The notes: a model not told the origin generated them from the sequence alone. Positions 11,976 through 24,567 are shown, numbered from the stretch's first letter. The stretch: DNA of 64,000 nucleotides from Collybiopsis luxurians FD-317 M1 (GCA_000827265.1 KN834758.1:953067-1017066); one strand, 5' to 3'. Made by a program: numbers and translations.

Positions 11976-14708
11976 TGTGGGGAATATTACAGAAGAAAAA
12001 GAACAAAAGATACAGCGAGACCTATAGAGGATTTAAAGGAAAAGGGAAGGGAGAAGGGGTAGGGAACAGCGGAGGTGGTGATGAGGGATTAGAATAAGCG
12101 GTGGTGGTTACCAGGGAGTAATATTTCCACGGTTTTAAACCCTAACCTTAACTAGATTTCGATCTCAAGTCGGCCGTTCGGCCCCTGTTGGACCTTAATC
12201 TACCAAATTGGGAACCTTCGGTCTCTCTCCAGTTCACTCTATACCCAGCATGCTGTATCCATACACCAGCCAATCACCACTCGTATGACTTTCGTTTCTC
12301 AGTTAAAAAATATTCCTTAGCTTCATATTTTACATACCTTGCATCCGTGCTGTCCATTGCGGAACACGTCTGCAATGATCGAGTCGACCGTAATGCCCCC
12401 GCCCGCCCCTTTCATCGTGCAAAGTACTGTTGTACATCCAACTTGCACGAATAAAATTTTGACTCTGTGATGCATGCATGCATACATACACACGTCCTTA
12501 CCTCGGGCCCTGGAACGTATCTCGGGATACGGGACGGAACCGCGACGCGGCAGGCTTTCGTATGTATGCGTGTAGGGGGTATCATAATTTTCCCTTGCAA
12601 TGACTCTCCAGAAGTGCCTAGACGTTTTCTGCCTCCAACGTTTTCAATTGAAAATCTGATTTTTTCTCAATGCATTCATGCACCCATGATCTCCTTCCCA
12701 TCTTCGACTGCACGTCATTCCCTTAGATAAGAACATTGACTGGTTTTAAGTTGACCCATTAGCTACTTTGCCAAAATCCTCGAGAAATTCCAACTGCCAA
12801 TCGACGTATGTACTCATCACAATGCCTCCTGTCTCACTCTGATTGCGGTAGCAGCGGATATGGTCTACATCGTCGTCCGTGTCTTCCGGGCAAAAAGTCT
12901 TGTTATCCAGTACAGGTAGAATCAGACAAGACGCGTCGCACTGCGTTTTATCCAATTGGCAAAATCTTCGGGAGAACAGCGCAGGTTTGTCATGATCACA
13001 CAGACGAAACGATTTTCCAGTTTTGATGAATACAGTTTGCCTTGTCATGCCATATTTCCAGTTTCCTGGCGACAGACCGAAAATGTTTTTTTTTTTTTAC
13101 AGCCCGCGCCGTCTCTGAAACTCGAGCGGATGTCTAAGTACGGCCGCGATGCGACGGCACTCTCTGCACGTTGTTTACACGATGCGCAGGGTCTTGTCAG
13201 GTAAATGACATTTTCACAAGTCCGGCGGTTTGATCTTCACTATATTATCAGACCAGACTAATACATAATCATTAGAAGTCGAGTATTATGACTCCCGTTC
13301 CTCCGACGCGAGCTGGAATTGTCCAGACCATGTAAGGCACCTCCGTCTCCGTTATTAACCCGTCGATTGGAGCTTGTCTGATGAAATGATTTATCCGGAA
13401 AGCTTCACAGAGTCTCAACTTTAAACCGTTCTGGCTACACCAAGTAATGGCCTGTAATGTCTCGGCGAGGTGAGAGTCTTCAAGTTCAAACACCTCAATC
13501 TCCTTCAAGTAACGCCACATAGCTGCTTTTGCTTTTGCTCCCTTACTTCGGGAAGTGGTCCATTCAAAACCGGATATCATCTCCGGGAGGTGGTTTGCTT
13601 GTTAGCTTGCCAAGATGACGAGAATGGTATCCAAGTTGACTGTATATTCGGTGTTCAGGACATACAAAAGTAACGCGAAGAGAAGTGCCTTTGATTTGGT
13701 ATCACAAATATATTCAGAGTTCTCATATAGGTTATATGTAGTAGTCTGGTAAAGCCCGACCCTAATCCTTCTCAGTCGAAAGAGGCACACGTACCTACTG
13801 TACACGCGTACTACACTGGTATCTGTACCGGCAGATGTGCTCAGGAGTTGCAAACCTCCCGGGAGCATACCTATAACGCCGACCCGCCCCAGCTCCAAAT
13901 CGTGTATGCGGTCGCCGATGATCCAGCAACGTCGGTAAGTAGAGGTAAAACAGCGCGTATTGGGTGCGGACCTCGTCGCGTCCCAGTTTCCCCGGTGGGT
14001 GGAACAATAATGTACCAATGCATTCGAACTGCATCCGTGCTTTTAGGCGTACGCCGTGGCTATAGACTGACTCATGCGTGTACCGGCGCCTTGGCGGTCG
14101 CTGCGAGGCGGACGACATGGTGACCGTACATATGGCTGCTGCTATATGTATTTAGGACCCATGCACTGAGGACCCTTGAACGTCGAACGGCAAGGTTGCT
14201 GACCGGCATTGGCCCTGCAGCTATGTAAAAAGAAACTCGCTTACACGGAGTATAATTTCTTTTTGTCTCTTTGGAAAAAGTAGATACGCCGCTGGAATAT
14301 AATTTGCTATTTTTGAGTTGATATACCAGGAGACCCTGTTGAGTAACCGGAGGAGTTGAGGGAGTTGGGGAGTCCGCGGAGAGAGAGCGACACGCGTGGC
14401 TTAGTCAGCCGAAGGCACAGACCCCCAGTCACGCGACGACGGAAAGAGTTGAATGTTCAGTTCCCGTTCGGGCTCGAATAGCTGGCTATAAAACACGCCC
14501 GTAAGGTTTGGCGCAAACTTTCTTTTCAGAATAGCTGACTAGGACTTCGGTTGACAGGTAATGCATTGCTAGTTCGTGCCACCGCTTTGCTAATTGATCG
14601 ACATAGCCAGAATTCAGTAGCGCCAGGGTACGAATTCCTCTCTATATGACGGTAACGTTTTTACTTGCTATGTATGTAGTAAAGATTTACTAACATACAT
14701 ATATAGAA
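11976..14708. other. Gene-poor interval of 2.7 kb
   Basis: The RGS promoter occupies the left end. Only short frames follow. Two minus-strand frames (12746-13048 and 13272-13580) are the best candidates but match nothing I know. A TATA-like 'ctataaaa' at 14485-14492 may serve the gene at 14709. Confidence 0.4.
13272..13580 (-). CDS. Possible small gene or gene fragment, unrecognised (102 aa)
   Basis: An ATG-started frame of 102 codons with fairly protein-like composition (WRYLKEIEVFELEDSHLA, VPYMVWTIPARVGGTGV). It has no signal peptide or known motif. It could be the last exon of a decayed gene, or chance. A neighbouring frame on the same strand (12746-13048) could belong to the same locus, but no convincing splice joins them. 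Confidence 0.22.
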   Translation of the reverse strand: MISGFEWTTSRSKGAKAKAAMWRYLKEIEVFELEDSHLAETLQAITWCSQNGLKLRLCEAFRINHFIRQAPIDGLITETEVPYMVWTIPARVGGTGVIILDF

Positions 14709-15703
14709 ATGGACATAAATGTGAGTTTTGCGCGTTCAATCTATCCAGAACTGCATTTAGACTTATACAGGACGCGGCGGGTATTCAAGCCCTACTTGAA
14801 CAGCTCAAATCTTCACAGGCTTGGCAAGAGGCTGTTGCCTCTTCAAGTGCTCCAAATGAGAATCAGGTCGCGCCTCAAGCTGAAGAGCATTGCCTAGAGG
14901 AATCACAGTCCGATTCCGCTCCGTCTTCATCAGTTGCGGAGTTACTATCTCAATTGCAGACAGAACCTAATACCGACCACTCATCTGAGCTTTCTCCTTC
15001 TCGATCGGTCCCTCAGCCTATTTCCACTCCATCGATACGTACAGTTGATGAGTCGCGGCATTTGACGTTCCAGCAAGCACTTCCCGTGATTGCGAGTCTT
15101 TCCGCGAATCCGCAATTTATTCAAACTTTGAAATCTGTCTGCACGGAGTTTTTCTTTGCCTCGTACCGCCCTCTGACTGATGTTCCTGTTTTAGATAAAA
15201 GAAGAGCAAAACGCTCTCGAAAATCGGCTCTTGGACGAACGAAAGGCGATAATAGCCAAGTATGAAGACAAGCTTAAGGTTGCCAAAACAAAGTGCGATT
15301 CGTGCTCTCTAGGTAACTCGACAGAAAGCCTGCTGATAAAGTTCTCCAGGGCATCGATGATTGGTTCTGGCATTTCGAAACATGAAGCTTCAGTGAGAGA
15401 AATACTATGATGGTTCAGTTCCCATAATTCAATCATCATTGATATCGTCAGATGCTGTCGGAAACTTTCCAAAAAGAGTTGAAATCTTTTGATGCGCAAC
15501 GAGCACTTCCTGCGTGGGACGGACTCGTTGTGCAGCAACAGGAGACACTCGCCCAGATGGGTGTCCCGACTATGTTCGCTTCAGTGGACGCATCGACTAG
15601 AGAGGCATGAGTTTCCATTCTATTTGCGAATTCTACTTACTTTGATCAATTTCTGAAATAGAGACAGCAGAAAGTCATTCAAGTACTGGAAGGTCTACTT
15701 TGA
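14709..15703 (+). CDS. Conserved hypothetical basidiomycete protein with central coiled coil (237 aa)
   Basis: Six exons: 14709-14720, 14771-15136, 15195-15292, 15350-15392, 15452-15604, 15662-15703. The first exon holds four codons (MDIN) and joins to DAAGIQALLEQLKSSQAW. Residues about 20-95 are Ser/Gln/Pro-rich. Residues 125-160 form a coiled coil (EEQNALENRLLDERKA, YEDKLKVAKTK), and the C-terminal part has SKHEASMLSETFQKELKSFD, LPAWDGLVVQQQ and MGVPTMF. The last intron (15605-15661) would start with GC rather than GT; without splicing the protein ends two codons after the exon, at ...REA. The pattern of a low-complexity head and conserved tail suggests a scaffold or complex subunit, but no function is claimed. 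Confidence 0.65.
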
Positions 15704-16128
15704 ACATTGAGGTAAGGCAGAATTGTATGTCGTACATGGCGCTCTGAGTAACTTCTTAGATTTATGTAAATATTCCCAATTTCAATTGAGTGTCGTTGTC
15801 CCTGTCTTTGTTGGTTGCAATTTGAACTTGACCAACAACGGGCTGCTAAGGTTTCTTACCTTTCTCTTTGCTTCTCTTCCCCTGAAAGAAAGCAAGTCTA
15901 CAATGAATTCATGAAGTTCCGCGACGTTGCTATGTTTTCGATTATTATCTTTGATGGGCTGATCTGATAATATCCCCATACAACTCTGTCTATTTCGGAC
16001 CGTGGCGGCGATCGGAAGCGGCGCTTCATGATTAACAGGGTCGTTTGAATCTGCAACACTTTTGACTTAATTCCATCAGGGCTTTTTTTTCTCTCTCTCT
16101 CTCACTCAGCATCTTCTTGGATGTTGGC

Positions 16129-18154
16129 ATGCCTTACGTCGACATCTATAGCAAGGACGACTATGCGTCTATATTCTATACCACTAACACCGAGTTCGAC
16201 TGCGTTGGTGGATTTGACCCGGAAAAGCCAACCATTCTCATGCTTCACCCGACAGTCCTGGATTCTTCGTGGTGCTCAGAACAGTTTTCTGACCCCCGAC
16301 TCGGAAGCAACTTCAATCTCATAGCGTTTGACATGCGAGTATGCGGACAGTCAACATGTAGAGCGAATGGACGGCATGATTCGTGGGTCGAGGCAGCGGA
16401 CCTTGCGATGTGTATTCAGGTGCGTGATAGTGCTCAGTAGCTTTTCTTTCAGTTCTAACCATGTCTTCTCTTCCATCAGATACTGCAACTTCCTGCATGC
16501 CATATTTTTGCATGTGAGGTTTTGTCAGTCAACTCTGCTCTGCGTCTGGCGATCCTGTGAGCACACGAGAATTCACCCTATTTCCATTTTCAGTTTTATT
16601 GACCCGCCGTGCAAGCTTCCCAGAGCTGTGCCTGAGCTTGACGTTAGTTAATGTTCCACCGCCTACAGAGTATGTGTTTGTGACCGCGGCTATTACATTT
16701 GCTAACAGCCAAGCAGAATGAAATGGGTTTTCAATGGGTACGATGAAGTCGTACAAAATTGGTGTTATTCGGAGGATTTGGAATCGCTAGAACATGTCGG
16801 CATGGAATTGACTCGTTTCTTGGTGGGAGCCGTACGTGTTCTCCTTTTTCTGCCTAGGCTGTTCGCTGAAGCTGAGATTTGTCTTAAAGGAGTGCGACCC
16901 TGATTTACGAGATGATGTATGCTCAAAAGCATTACCGACTGTTTGGGTCATTGATGACTGATCTAACTTTGCCAGTTGATTCAATACTGGGAGGTTCATA
17001 CTCCTCCTTACCGGCGAACACGTACAGTGGAACAGGTCAATGTAGTATTGAATGTGCGGCCCCTTTCTATGATCTTCAGACGACATCCTTTCTGACAGTC
17101 CAGCAGAGAACACCGCTGAAATCACACATGCTCAAGGAGATCACCCAACCCGTCTTAATTATCCATGTAAGTGCTACATGCATTCATCTCCAATTTGCCT
17201 TTCAGTTCTCATCAGATCTCTCGCTTCTAGGGAGACCGAAACGAAGTTAGTCCAACTAAATATGCCGAGAGATTAGCTGCGGATCTGGTTAATGTCGAAG
17301 GAGGCGCGATATTGTATATGGTGAAAGGTGCGTTATCTTTCCTGATGCTTGATTCATCACATGCTCACTCGACCTCGTATTGTAGGAGGCGCAGGCCTAT
17401 TAAACATCGTACCAGGGACTGCTTCCATCACCAACCAAGTTTTCTCGAAATTTGTCTCGAGATTACCAAAACATAGATCAGATCTTGAACCCAGTCCTAC
17501 AAGCAGAGAAGAGCGAATGGCAGTTGCATTGGGAAAACTTGCGCAATTGACGGGTGATGCGACAATTGCGTCTCGGGATCCTTTATGCCCAATGTCGTTC
17601 TCGTGCTTGACACCTGACGTGATCCAAGCCCAGACAGATTCATTAAATCTTTATCGGAAGGGAGAATGTGAGGCTTTCAATCCCTGCGGGCCTGATGGAA
17701 GAGCAACGCGAAGGTGCGTTTTTTTCTAGCATCAGCTTCTCCCTTCAGCATCTCACGTGTTCAATCAACGTTTCATCTTTTTCCATTAATCCATTACTTT
17801 TATTTTTGTGTCGCCATAGATTCTCTGAAGCAAAGAATCAACATTGGTTCACAGGAGAGAAGGACGGGATCTCGTATGCTGGTTGTGAGTGCAAACTAGC
17901 TCCAAAAGTAACTCGCTGTCTTAACTTTTTCTATAGCTTCACTATTAAAAAACGGCAAGCAAGATGCTGAGCCTTACGAAAGAGCGCTACCGCTTCCGCA
18001 ATCGGAACCTGTCACGGGCGACCTGGCGCAACAAGGTCGACTACGCCGCGCAACAATCAGTCCGAGCTCGGTGGACAAACATGTCATCAAGGGGTCGATG
18101 GCCAAGGTTGTCAACTCGAATACGCCAAACGGATTACAGAGGCTCTTAAAATAA
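16129..18154 (+). CDS. Alpha/beta-hydrolase fold protein, many exons
   Basis: Starts at the ATG of MPYVDIYSKDDYASIFY just after a CT-rich tract. Exon 1 (16129-16419) carries KPTILMLHP, the oxyanion-hole region, and LIAFDMRVCGQS, the usual strand-turn of alpha/beta hydrolases. Later exons read through CHIFACEVLSVNSALRL (nucleophile-elbow position, with Cys-Glu rather than a clear GxSxG), LTLVNVPPPTE, QPVLIIHGDRNEVSP (acid region) and a C-terminal Ser/Pro-rich tail ending QRLLK at 18154. About a dozen introns of roughly 50-65 bp splice in phase. The missing GxSxG serine suggests a non-hydrolytic member or an unusual nucleophile. No secretion signal. The substrate is unknown. The exact 3' end is less sure, because a further short frame (about 18195-18280) also looks protein-like. 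Confidence 0.75.
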
Positions 18155-18709
18155 ATCAATTATCGATCCTGTGTTTTCTGCTTGATCCTTGCTTGACAAT
18201 GCTCCGTACTTCCAGCAAGTTCCCTACGGTGGAAACAGACTGGTACCTCCTTATGCATTCCCTTTCTACGGAAACTAATTCCATGGGCACTCGATGTTAT
18301 TCGCTTTGTGTGTTGTCGTGCATGCAGTAATTGTATAGTTCACTATTCAGTCGTTAAATGACTTTATTCCTTCCCTTAACACCATATCTACGGCACATTT
18401 TCCACACATCTGTAGACTAATCGCAACTCAAATGTATGATACAGATTCCTGGATCCTGGGACTTTTAAATACATAAACCACGCTCGTCATGAATATACCA
18501 TTGATGACAGTCACTGCCCCAAGTGCTTAGTGTACGTTACAAAACTAGCGGTTTTCAACGTGAGCTATTCTATATTGGCGACACCCTTTAACCCTATAGG
18601 AAGTAAGCTATGTTGGTTGATGGATAGGAAACCTATTTCCGGCGATTATACCAGTCCGAATCCGAACGTAGATCCAAGAATTAAGATGCTGAAATTTTTG
18701 AGAAGCGAT
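18155..18709. other. Intergenic between convergent genes
   Basis: Holds the 3' flanks of the hydrolase (plus) and UXS (minus). A short plus-strand frame near 18195-18280 encodes an aromatic/Pro-rich peptide with a stop and could be an alternative last exon; nothing else is seen. Confidence 0.4.
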
Positions 18710-20274
18710 CTAGAGGCTGCCCTCAGCCATTTTAGCCTTGTAGTACCTAACCATCTCCTCCAAACCCATACGGACAGTCCACCTCGGCTGCCATTTGAGC
18801 GACTCCTTGGCACGGCTGGTGTCCGGACGACGCTTCTGAGGATCATCATTAGGAAGTGCCTTGTACACGATCTGCACACGACGACTGGGCTTGTCTCCAT
18901 CCTCCTCCTGGACTTTTTCCACAATGTCCCGAACGAGCTCGGCAAATTCCCCAATAGTGAACTCATCTCCGTTTCCGATGTTTACGGGACGCGTTTCATC
19001 CGAGTTCATGAGACAGATGAGACCGTCTATGAGGTCGTGGATGTACTGGAAGGAACGAGTCTGAGTACCGTCTCCGTAAACGGTCAGGTCTTCACCCTTT
19101 AGTGCCTGGACGATAAAGTTGGAGACAACACGACCATCGTAGGGATTCACTGTAGGCCACAATTAGGCGACGTGAAAAAAAAAATAGACAACGTATACTT
19201 ACTGCGAGGACCGTAGGTGTTGAAGATACGGGCAACACGAACATCGACACCATCCTGACGATGATAGCCATAGGTCAAGGTTTCGGCAACACGCTTTCCT
19301 TCATCATAGCATGCACGGTCACCGATCGGGTTAACATGACCCCAGCTGAAGGCGATGTTAGTGAAACGCGGCAAGTAGCAGATACTAACGGAGACGCACT
19401 AGTCTTCGGGCTGAGGGTGAACCTCCGGGTCTCCGTACACCTCTGTAAAGGGTCAACAACGCGAAACGTAACAGATATCGGATGATCGTTTACCAGAAGT
19501 ACTAGAGATAAGAAAACGCGCCTTGGTTCGCTTAGCGAGACCTAGCATGTTGAGGGTACCCATGAACGATGTCTTGACAGTCTTGACGGGATTGAACTGG
19601 TAGTGAGGAGGAGATGCTGGGCAAGCCAAATGGTAGATTTCTATCGAAAAAGATCAGCAATGACTTTGAGCACGTAAACATAGCAGACGTACGGTCGCAT
19701 TCAATCATGAAGGGCTCCACAACATCGTGTCGAACAAGTTCAAAGTTGGGATGACCCACCCAGTGGCTGACAGTGGTTCTTGAACCAGTGAAGAAATTGT
19801 CGAGGACAGTAACATCGTGACCGAGAAGCATGAGACGATCAACGAGATGAGAACCAACAAAACCAGCTCCCCCAGTGACTAAAATACGCTTGCGCTGGCT
19901 AGTAGGAAGAAGTTTGACGGGAGGAAAGCGAGCGAGAGTGGTGTAAGAAATCGAGTTTTCTTTGGGATAGTAGATCGATTTAGGTTGATAGGCCGAAAGA
20001 CCTTTGGTGAATTTTGCATGTTGCTGTTCTTCATCGTCAGGATTGAGCGATTTCTCGCCATTGGTCTCGGACTCAGAAGTCAAAACATAATGAGAGCGAA
20101 GGTACAAGGAACGTAGGGCATCGATGGGGACCTCGCTGTCGAATCCGAAGCGGTCGAAGCCGACCGAGGTGATTTCCTGGCCATTTTTGTCAAGGACTTT
20201 CACCTGAAATGTAAATTCAATGGCGAAGAAGGACTAGGGACATGAAATATTCTTACAGCAGAGGTGGAGGGCAT
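18710..20274 (-). CDS. uxs1: UDP-glucuronate decarboxylase (UDP-xylose synthase)
   Basis: Six exons: 20257-20274, 19693-20203, 19494-19640, 19400-19442, 19203-19345, 18710-19149; 433 aa in phase. The enzyme converts UDP-glucuronate to UDP-xylose with bound NAD+. It is an extended short-chain dehydrogenase: the glycine-rich NAD motif [12 protein letters not shown] lies near residue 118, DNFFTGS follows the second strand, and ISSTSEVYGDP and the catalytic YxxxK (CYDEGKR) come after. The C-terminal half has [26 protein letters not shown] and [11 protein letters not shown]. The N-terminal 110 residues lack the membrane anchor of animal Golgi UXS, so a cytosolic enzyme is likely. UDP-xylose supplies xylosylation of capsule, wall or glycan polymers in basidiomycetes. 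A 115-bp gap separates its start from that of bystin on the other strand. Confidence 0.95.
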
Positions 20275-20389
20275 GATGATGGTACGGAAGGAAAGATTGA
20301 CAGTTAGTAGAGCGGAAATAATATAGCTCCTGTCTAGATCCTCCGTCAAATTTTTTTTTCAGCCTTTCACACGTTCCTTTCAATCTTCC
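20275..20389. promoter_or_regulatory. Bidirectional promoter, UXS / bystin
   Basis: Only 115 bp lie between the two divergent start codons. It contains a T-run followed by 'cag' about 30 bp before the bystin ATG, which could be a 5' UTR splice acceptor or a pyrimidine tract. Shared control elements are implied by the spacing. Confidence 0.5.
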
Positions 20390-22135
20390 ATGCCGCGAGC
20401 AACAAAACCATCAGGCAAAGCCCGCCACGATCCTTTACTCGTTCAGCTCGACGAGGACGAGCAACAAGTCAAATACGGTCGCATATCTCAGCCTGGAAAG
20501 CGTAAAAAATCCTCAAAAAAATCCGTACAGGATGACGAAAATGCCGAGGTACGCGCATCCTACTTGTGCAGAGTATTCTCACATCTTTTCGTGTTTCAAG
20601 GTCATATTAGATCCCAAAACCTCAAGACGTATATTTGAACTCGCCAAAATCCAGCAAGAAGAGCTGGACGCATTAGACGATGAAGATAACGAACAAGACA
20701 CGCCAGCTGAACAGAATGTGGCTAGGATTAATGAGGATAGTGAAGAAGACGAGGACGACAGCGAAGCTGATGAAGACGTAGAAGAAGAAGTGGAAGAGGT
20801 TTTCGTAAGCTGCTCTTTGCATTTAATCAGTTTCATCGATGTATGCAATCCTTGTTCTAGGAAATAGATTCAGGAGATATGGAAACATTAGATGCACTAC
20901 TGCCTCACAATGCCGGCGAGCGAAGAACATTGGCAGACATCATTTTTGCAAAACTTGACAGTGATGATACTTCTCAAAATGCTGCCGTGATACAAAAAGT
21001 GCCACAGCAAGGCGAGGAATGAATGCGATCGAACCACCCTCTGTAATCCTCATTCACCCTTGACAGATCGATTAAAGCCGGACCCAGCGCTAGGCCTCGA
21101 TCCGAAGGTCGTCGAAGCCTACACAAAGTACTTTTTTTCACTCCATCATTCATCATGTCGCGTAACTCACCATCTCGCGTTCAGATTGGGTCTATTTCTC
21201 CAAAAATACAAGTCAGGCTCTCTACCAAAATTGTTCAAAGTTATTCCTTCTCTTCCTGCATGGGCTCGCATTCTCGCCCTCACGGAACCCGAAAATTGGT
21301 CACCACATGCCTGCCGAGCTGCGACCAGAATATTCATTTCTACTATGAAGCCCCCACAGGCTCAACTTTTCCTGAGTGTAGTCCTTCTTGACGCTGTGCG
21401 AGAGGATATTCGAGAAAACAAAAAGCTGAATGTTCAGTATTACGAAGCTCTAAAACGCGCTCTGTATAAACCTGGTGCGTTCTTCAAGGGAATCATTTTT
21501 CCGATGTTGGATGTACGTCTTCTCGCCCTCTGCTTCGTTTTTGGTTTACCGTTTTTGTTCTAGCAAGGTTGTACCCTCAAGGAAGCCACAATTGTTGCAT
21601 CCATTCTTGCCAAAGTAAAAATACCAGTCCTCCACGCATCTGCCGCGCTATTAAGGATAGCCGAAATGGATTATACCGGTCGGTACCTAATTATCTCCTC
21701 TCGTACCTATTCTATCCTGACGGAACTATTCATCTCAGGACCCAACTCTCTTTTCATTCGGGTTCTCATCGACAAGAAATTTGAGCTTCCATATAAAGTA
21801 GTCGATGCCCTAGTCTTCCACTTCATCCGGCTTTCGAATACCTACAAGGCCCGCAATCGCGGAGAATCTGATCATCTTCCAGTTCTTTGGCATCAAAGTC
21901 TCCTCGTTTTCGCGCAACGGTAAGGCGCTGTCATCTATTCTCAGAAAATAATTAATATTGCTTTACCTTTAGGTATGCCTCAGACCTTACTCCAGACCAA
22001 AAGGACGCATTATTGGATGTAGCACGCGCAACTCCCCATGCGCAGATTAGCCCAGAGATCAGACGAGAACTAGTCAATTCCGTTGAGAGAGGTGCACCGA
22101 GGGAGGGTGCAGACGGCGATGTTGAGATGTCGTGA
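20390..22135 (+). CDS. enp1: Bystin / Enp1, 40S ribosome assembly factor
   Basis: Eight exons: 20390-20548, 20601-20804, 20861-21011, 21067-21127, 21185-21512, 21564-21678, 21739-21919, 21973-22135; 453 aa. The protein is needed for 20S pre-rRNA processing and export of 40S precursors. The N-terminal third is basic, then strongly acidic ([18 protein letters not shown]). The conserved bystin domain begins at [17 protein letters not shown] and contains [65 protein letters not shown] and [15 protein letters not shown]. The third intron (21012-21066) has a GC donor: no GT donor gives an open frame there. The intron 21679-21738 is 60 bp and lacks stops, but splicing gives the family-typical DYTGPNSLF. 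Divergent to UXS. Confidence 0.95.
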
Positions 22136-22429
22136 GTTGTCAAGTACGACTGTTGTACTACCTGGACTTGTATCATCTATTCTTGTACATTCGAAGGCGC
22201 CGCAACTTTTGGCGGGCCGGCGCTCATCGTCACATGCCTAAAGATAGAGTCACCTCCCCTCCGCGTCGTACATTAGAAAAATCGTCTACCAATCAGCAAT
22301 TTTCCGTAGAGCTCAGATGCTCATGCATCGTATGGGTAATCCTTGAGAGTGTACCTTGAGCACTTCCTTTTCTTTAACGTTTCCTCTTCCCAACTCTCAC
22401 TTTCCAGAGGACTCTTCAGCAGCGAAGAG

Positions 22430-24319
22430 ATGTTTGTTCGTCGGGTCGAGTTAATCCTTGTTGCTGCGTATCTCGCAGCATCCGTTGATGCAATCACTGT
22501 GCCGACAGTAGCACCGTCAACGGCCGCTACTATCGATAGCTCTCTGGTGGCGGTTTCGCTCGAGTTTTTCGCTTTCCCTGGTTACACCGAGCTGGTATCT
22601 ACTGGTACTTGTCTGGCAAACCTACAAGCGCTGAGAGGTTCTCCTGTTGCAGTTCGAATTGGTGGAACAACACAGTGCGGACTTTCACCCGTCCTGACGT
22701 GGAAATTCTAACCATAACCTCTTTCAGAGATCGTGCAACGTACAATGCTTCCCTCGCCACCCCGGTTAGCTACACCGTAGCTAGTCCATCGGATGCTCCG
22801 ACATCACTTACATTTGGTCCATCCTTCTTTACTCTTGCTGCAAGCGATCTCAAAGGAAACGTAACGATCGGACTTAATCGCCAGCTCAACAACCAAGCCA
22901 ATACGTTGGCTGCTGCTGTTCAAGCCAAGAAATCAATGCCGAATCTGTATGCAATTGAGTTGGGAAATGAACCTGACTGTGAGTTTGTCTGTAATCTTCC
23001 CCTTGAGCGCCCGTGATCGTACAAGTATATGCGTCCAATTCTCCGATTGTTCCCTCTACCGGATGGAATCAAAATGCCGATGCTGCGAGCGAGAAAAGTT
23101 GGTTCACGGCTTTAGCCCCGTCTGTAAGTGAAAGGGGGTTGCCTTTGACTGATAAATCAGTAATTGGAGCCATGACTTTGTTAGCTCGGCAACATATTCC
23201 AGGCCGCAGTATATATCTCCTGGCGAACAGCTCCTACCATTCCTCTTTTGGGAACTAGCATAAGTAATGTTCGAAGTGTATCAGAACATTCATACCCTCA
23301 GTCGGCATGTAATGGAGCTTCCACGAACTTGCAGACATTAATGAGCCACTCGTATGCTTCGGTACCTATAGATCTATCGTCTCTGTTCATTCTCATCCTC
23401 TTAGATCTATTGTTTCTTACACCGCTGGCTTCAAAGCTGACGCTGCTTCTGCTCATGCCGCTGGCGTCAGATACTTTCTAGGCGAAACTAACTCTGGTGA
23501 GATGCTTTTGTGATATTAGATTTCGTACACATTGGCTAATAGTTTATTGCCTCAGCGACCTGCGGCGGAGGTGGAATCAGTCCAACGTTTGGGGCGGCAT
23601 TGTGGATTGTAGACTATGTCCTCCAGGGAGCTCTCAATGGAGCTGAACGATTGTACTTTCATCAAGGTACCATTGGAAACTGTGTGAGTAACCTGCAGCT
23701 CTATGATCATCCAAATTTTCGATCGAGATATGCGATAGCAATACTGTTGGTGGGGTCGGTAAGCACACAGATATCTAGCGCTAGTCATTCATCATTACAT
23801 AAATTTTCCTCAGATTCACTACAGGCGCGCCGTTCTACGGGGCGTATTTTGTCTCACAGTTTCTTGGGACGGACGGGGCGAAACTCGAGATGCTAGATAA
23901 CGGAACCGGAGCGGTCGCTTCATACGTCCTCTTCAATTCTGCAGGCACACCCGTTCGTCTCTTGGTATATAATTCCAACTACTTCGACGGAACTGGGACA
24001 CGTTCGAGCACCTCGGTCTCGTTCACGGGAGGCGGAATACCTTCAAGCGGTACGAAAACTGCTCTAAGGCTCACCGGACCCAACGCAACCTCCCGCGTGG
24101 ATGAAGGTGGAATAGTCACCATTGGGGCACAGGTAACGGTACGCATTGTCTCGCGACTTCATTGAGGCTCAGAAAGGGCTAATAATGATTTTCCTATGGT
24201 GGCAGTTTGACGGGAACTGTAATGCTGTAGGGACCCCGATAAGGGAGAATGTAGCTGTAACGGGGGGGACTTTGACGATCTCTGTTCAAGCTTCTGAGGC
24301 TTTGATTGTATTTCTGTGA
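22430..24319 (+). CDS. Secreted GH79-family glycosidase (beta-glucuronidase/heparanase-like)
   Basis: About nine exons beginning 22430-22674 and 22728-22978 and ending with TGA at 24317-24319. A signal peptide covers residues 1-21 (LILVAAYLAASVDA). Family signs are VAVRIGGTTQ near residue 75, the acid/base glutamate in AIELGNEPD, the nucleophile glutamate in RYFLGETNSATC, then GISPTFGAALWIVDYVLQ. The C-terminal beta domain has FYGAYFVSQFLG, RLLVYNSNYFDG and a final strand TISVQASEALIVFL. GH79 enzymes of fungi cleave glucuronic acid or its 4-O-methyl ester from arabinogalactan or related glycans outside the cell. All exons are open and in phase, so the gene looks active. Exact substrate cannot be told from sequence. 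Confidence 0.88.
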
Positions 24320-24567
24320 ACGGGTTGAAGGCTTTCGCATTCATTTCTGCCGCTGTTCATTTCACGAAGTTGGGAAATACAAATATTGAAATAGGTCATA
24401 CACATCTTAACAAGTCCGGACAGACGAGAAGATAAAATTTGGTGGTCAAGTTTATCTAGGTCATTTGATGAGGAGAGATCGACGCAAAGCCTTCTTCCAC
24501 CGAAGGGGATATCGGAAAGATGAGGAAGACGGAGGGTCGAGTTCGGAAGATTACGCAGTACCCTGAG

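Noticed and set aside
12138..12150. Telomere-like 'aaccctaacc' motif
   Set aside because: Only a single short occurrence, with genes on both sides; not an array.
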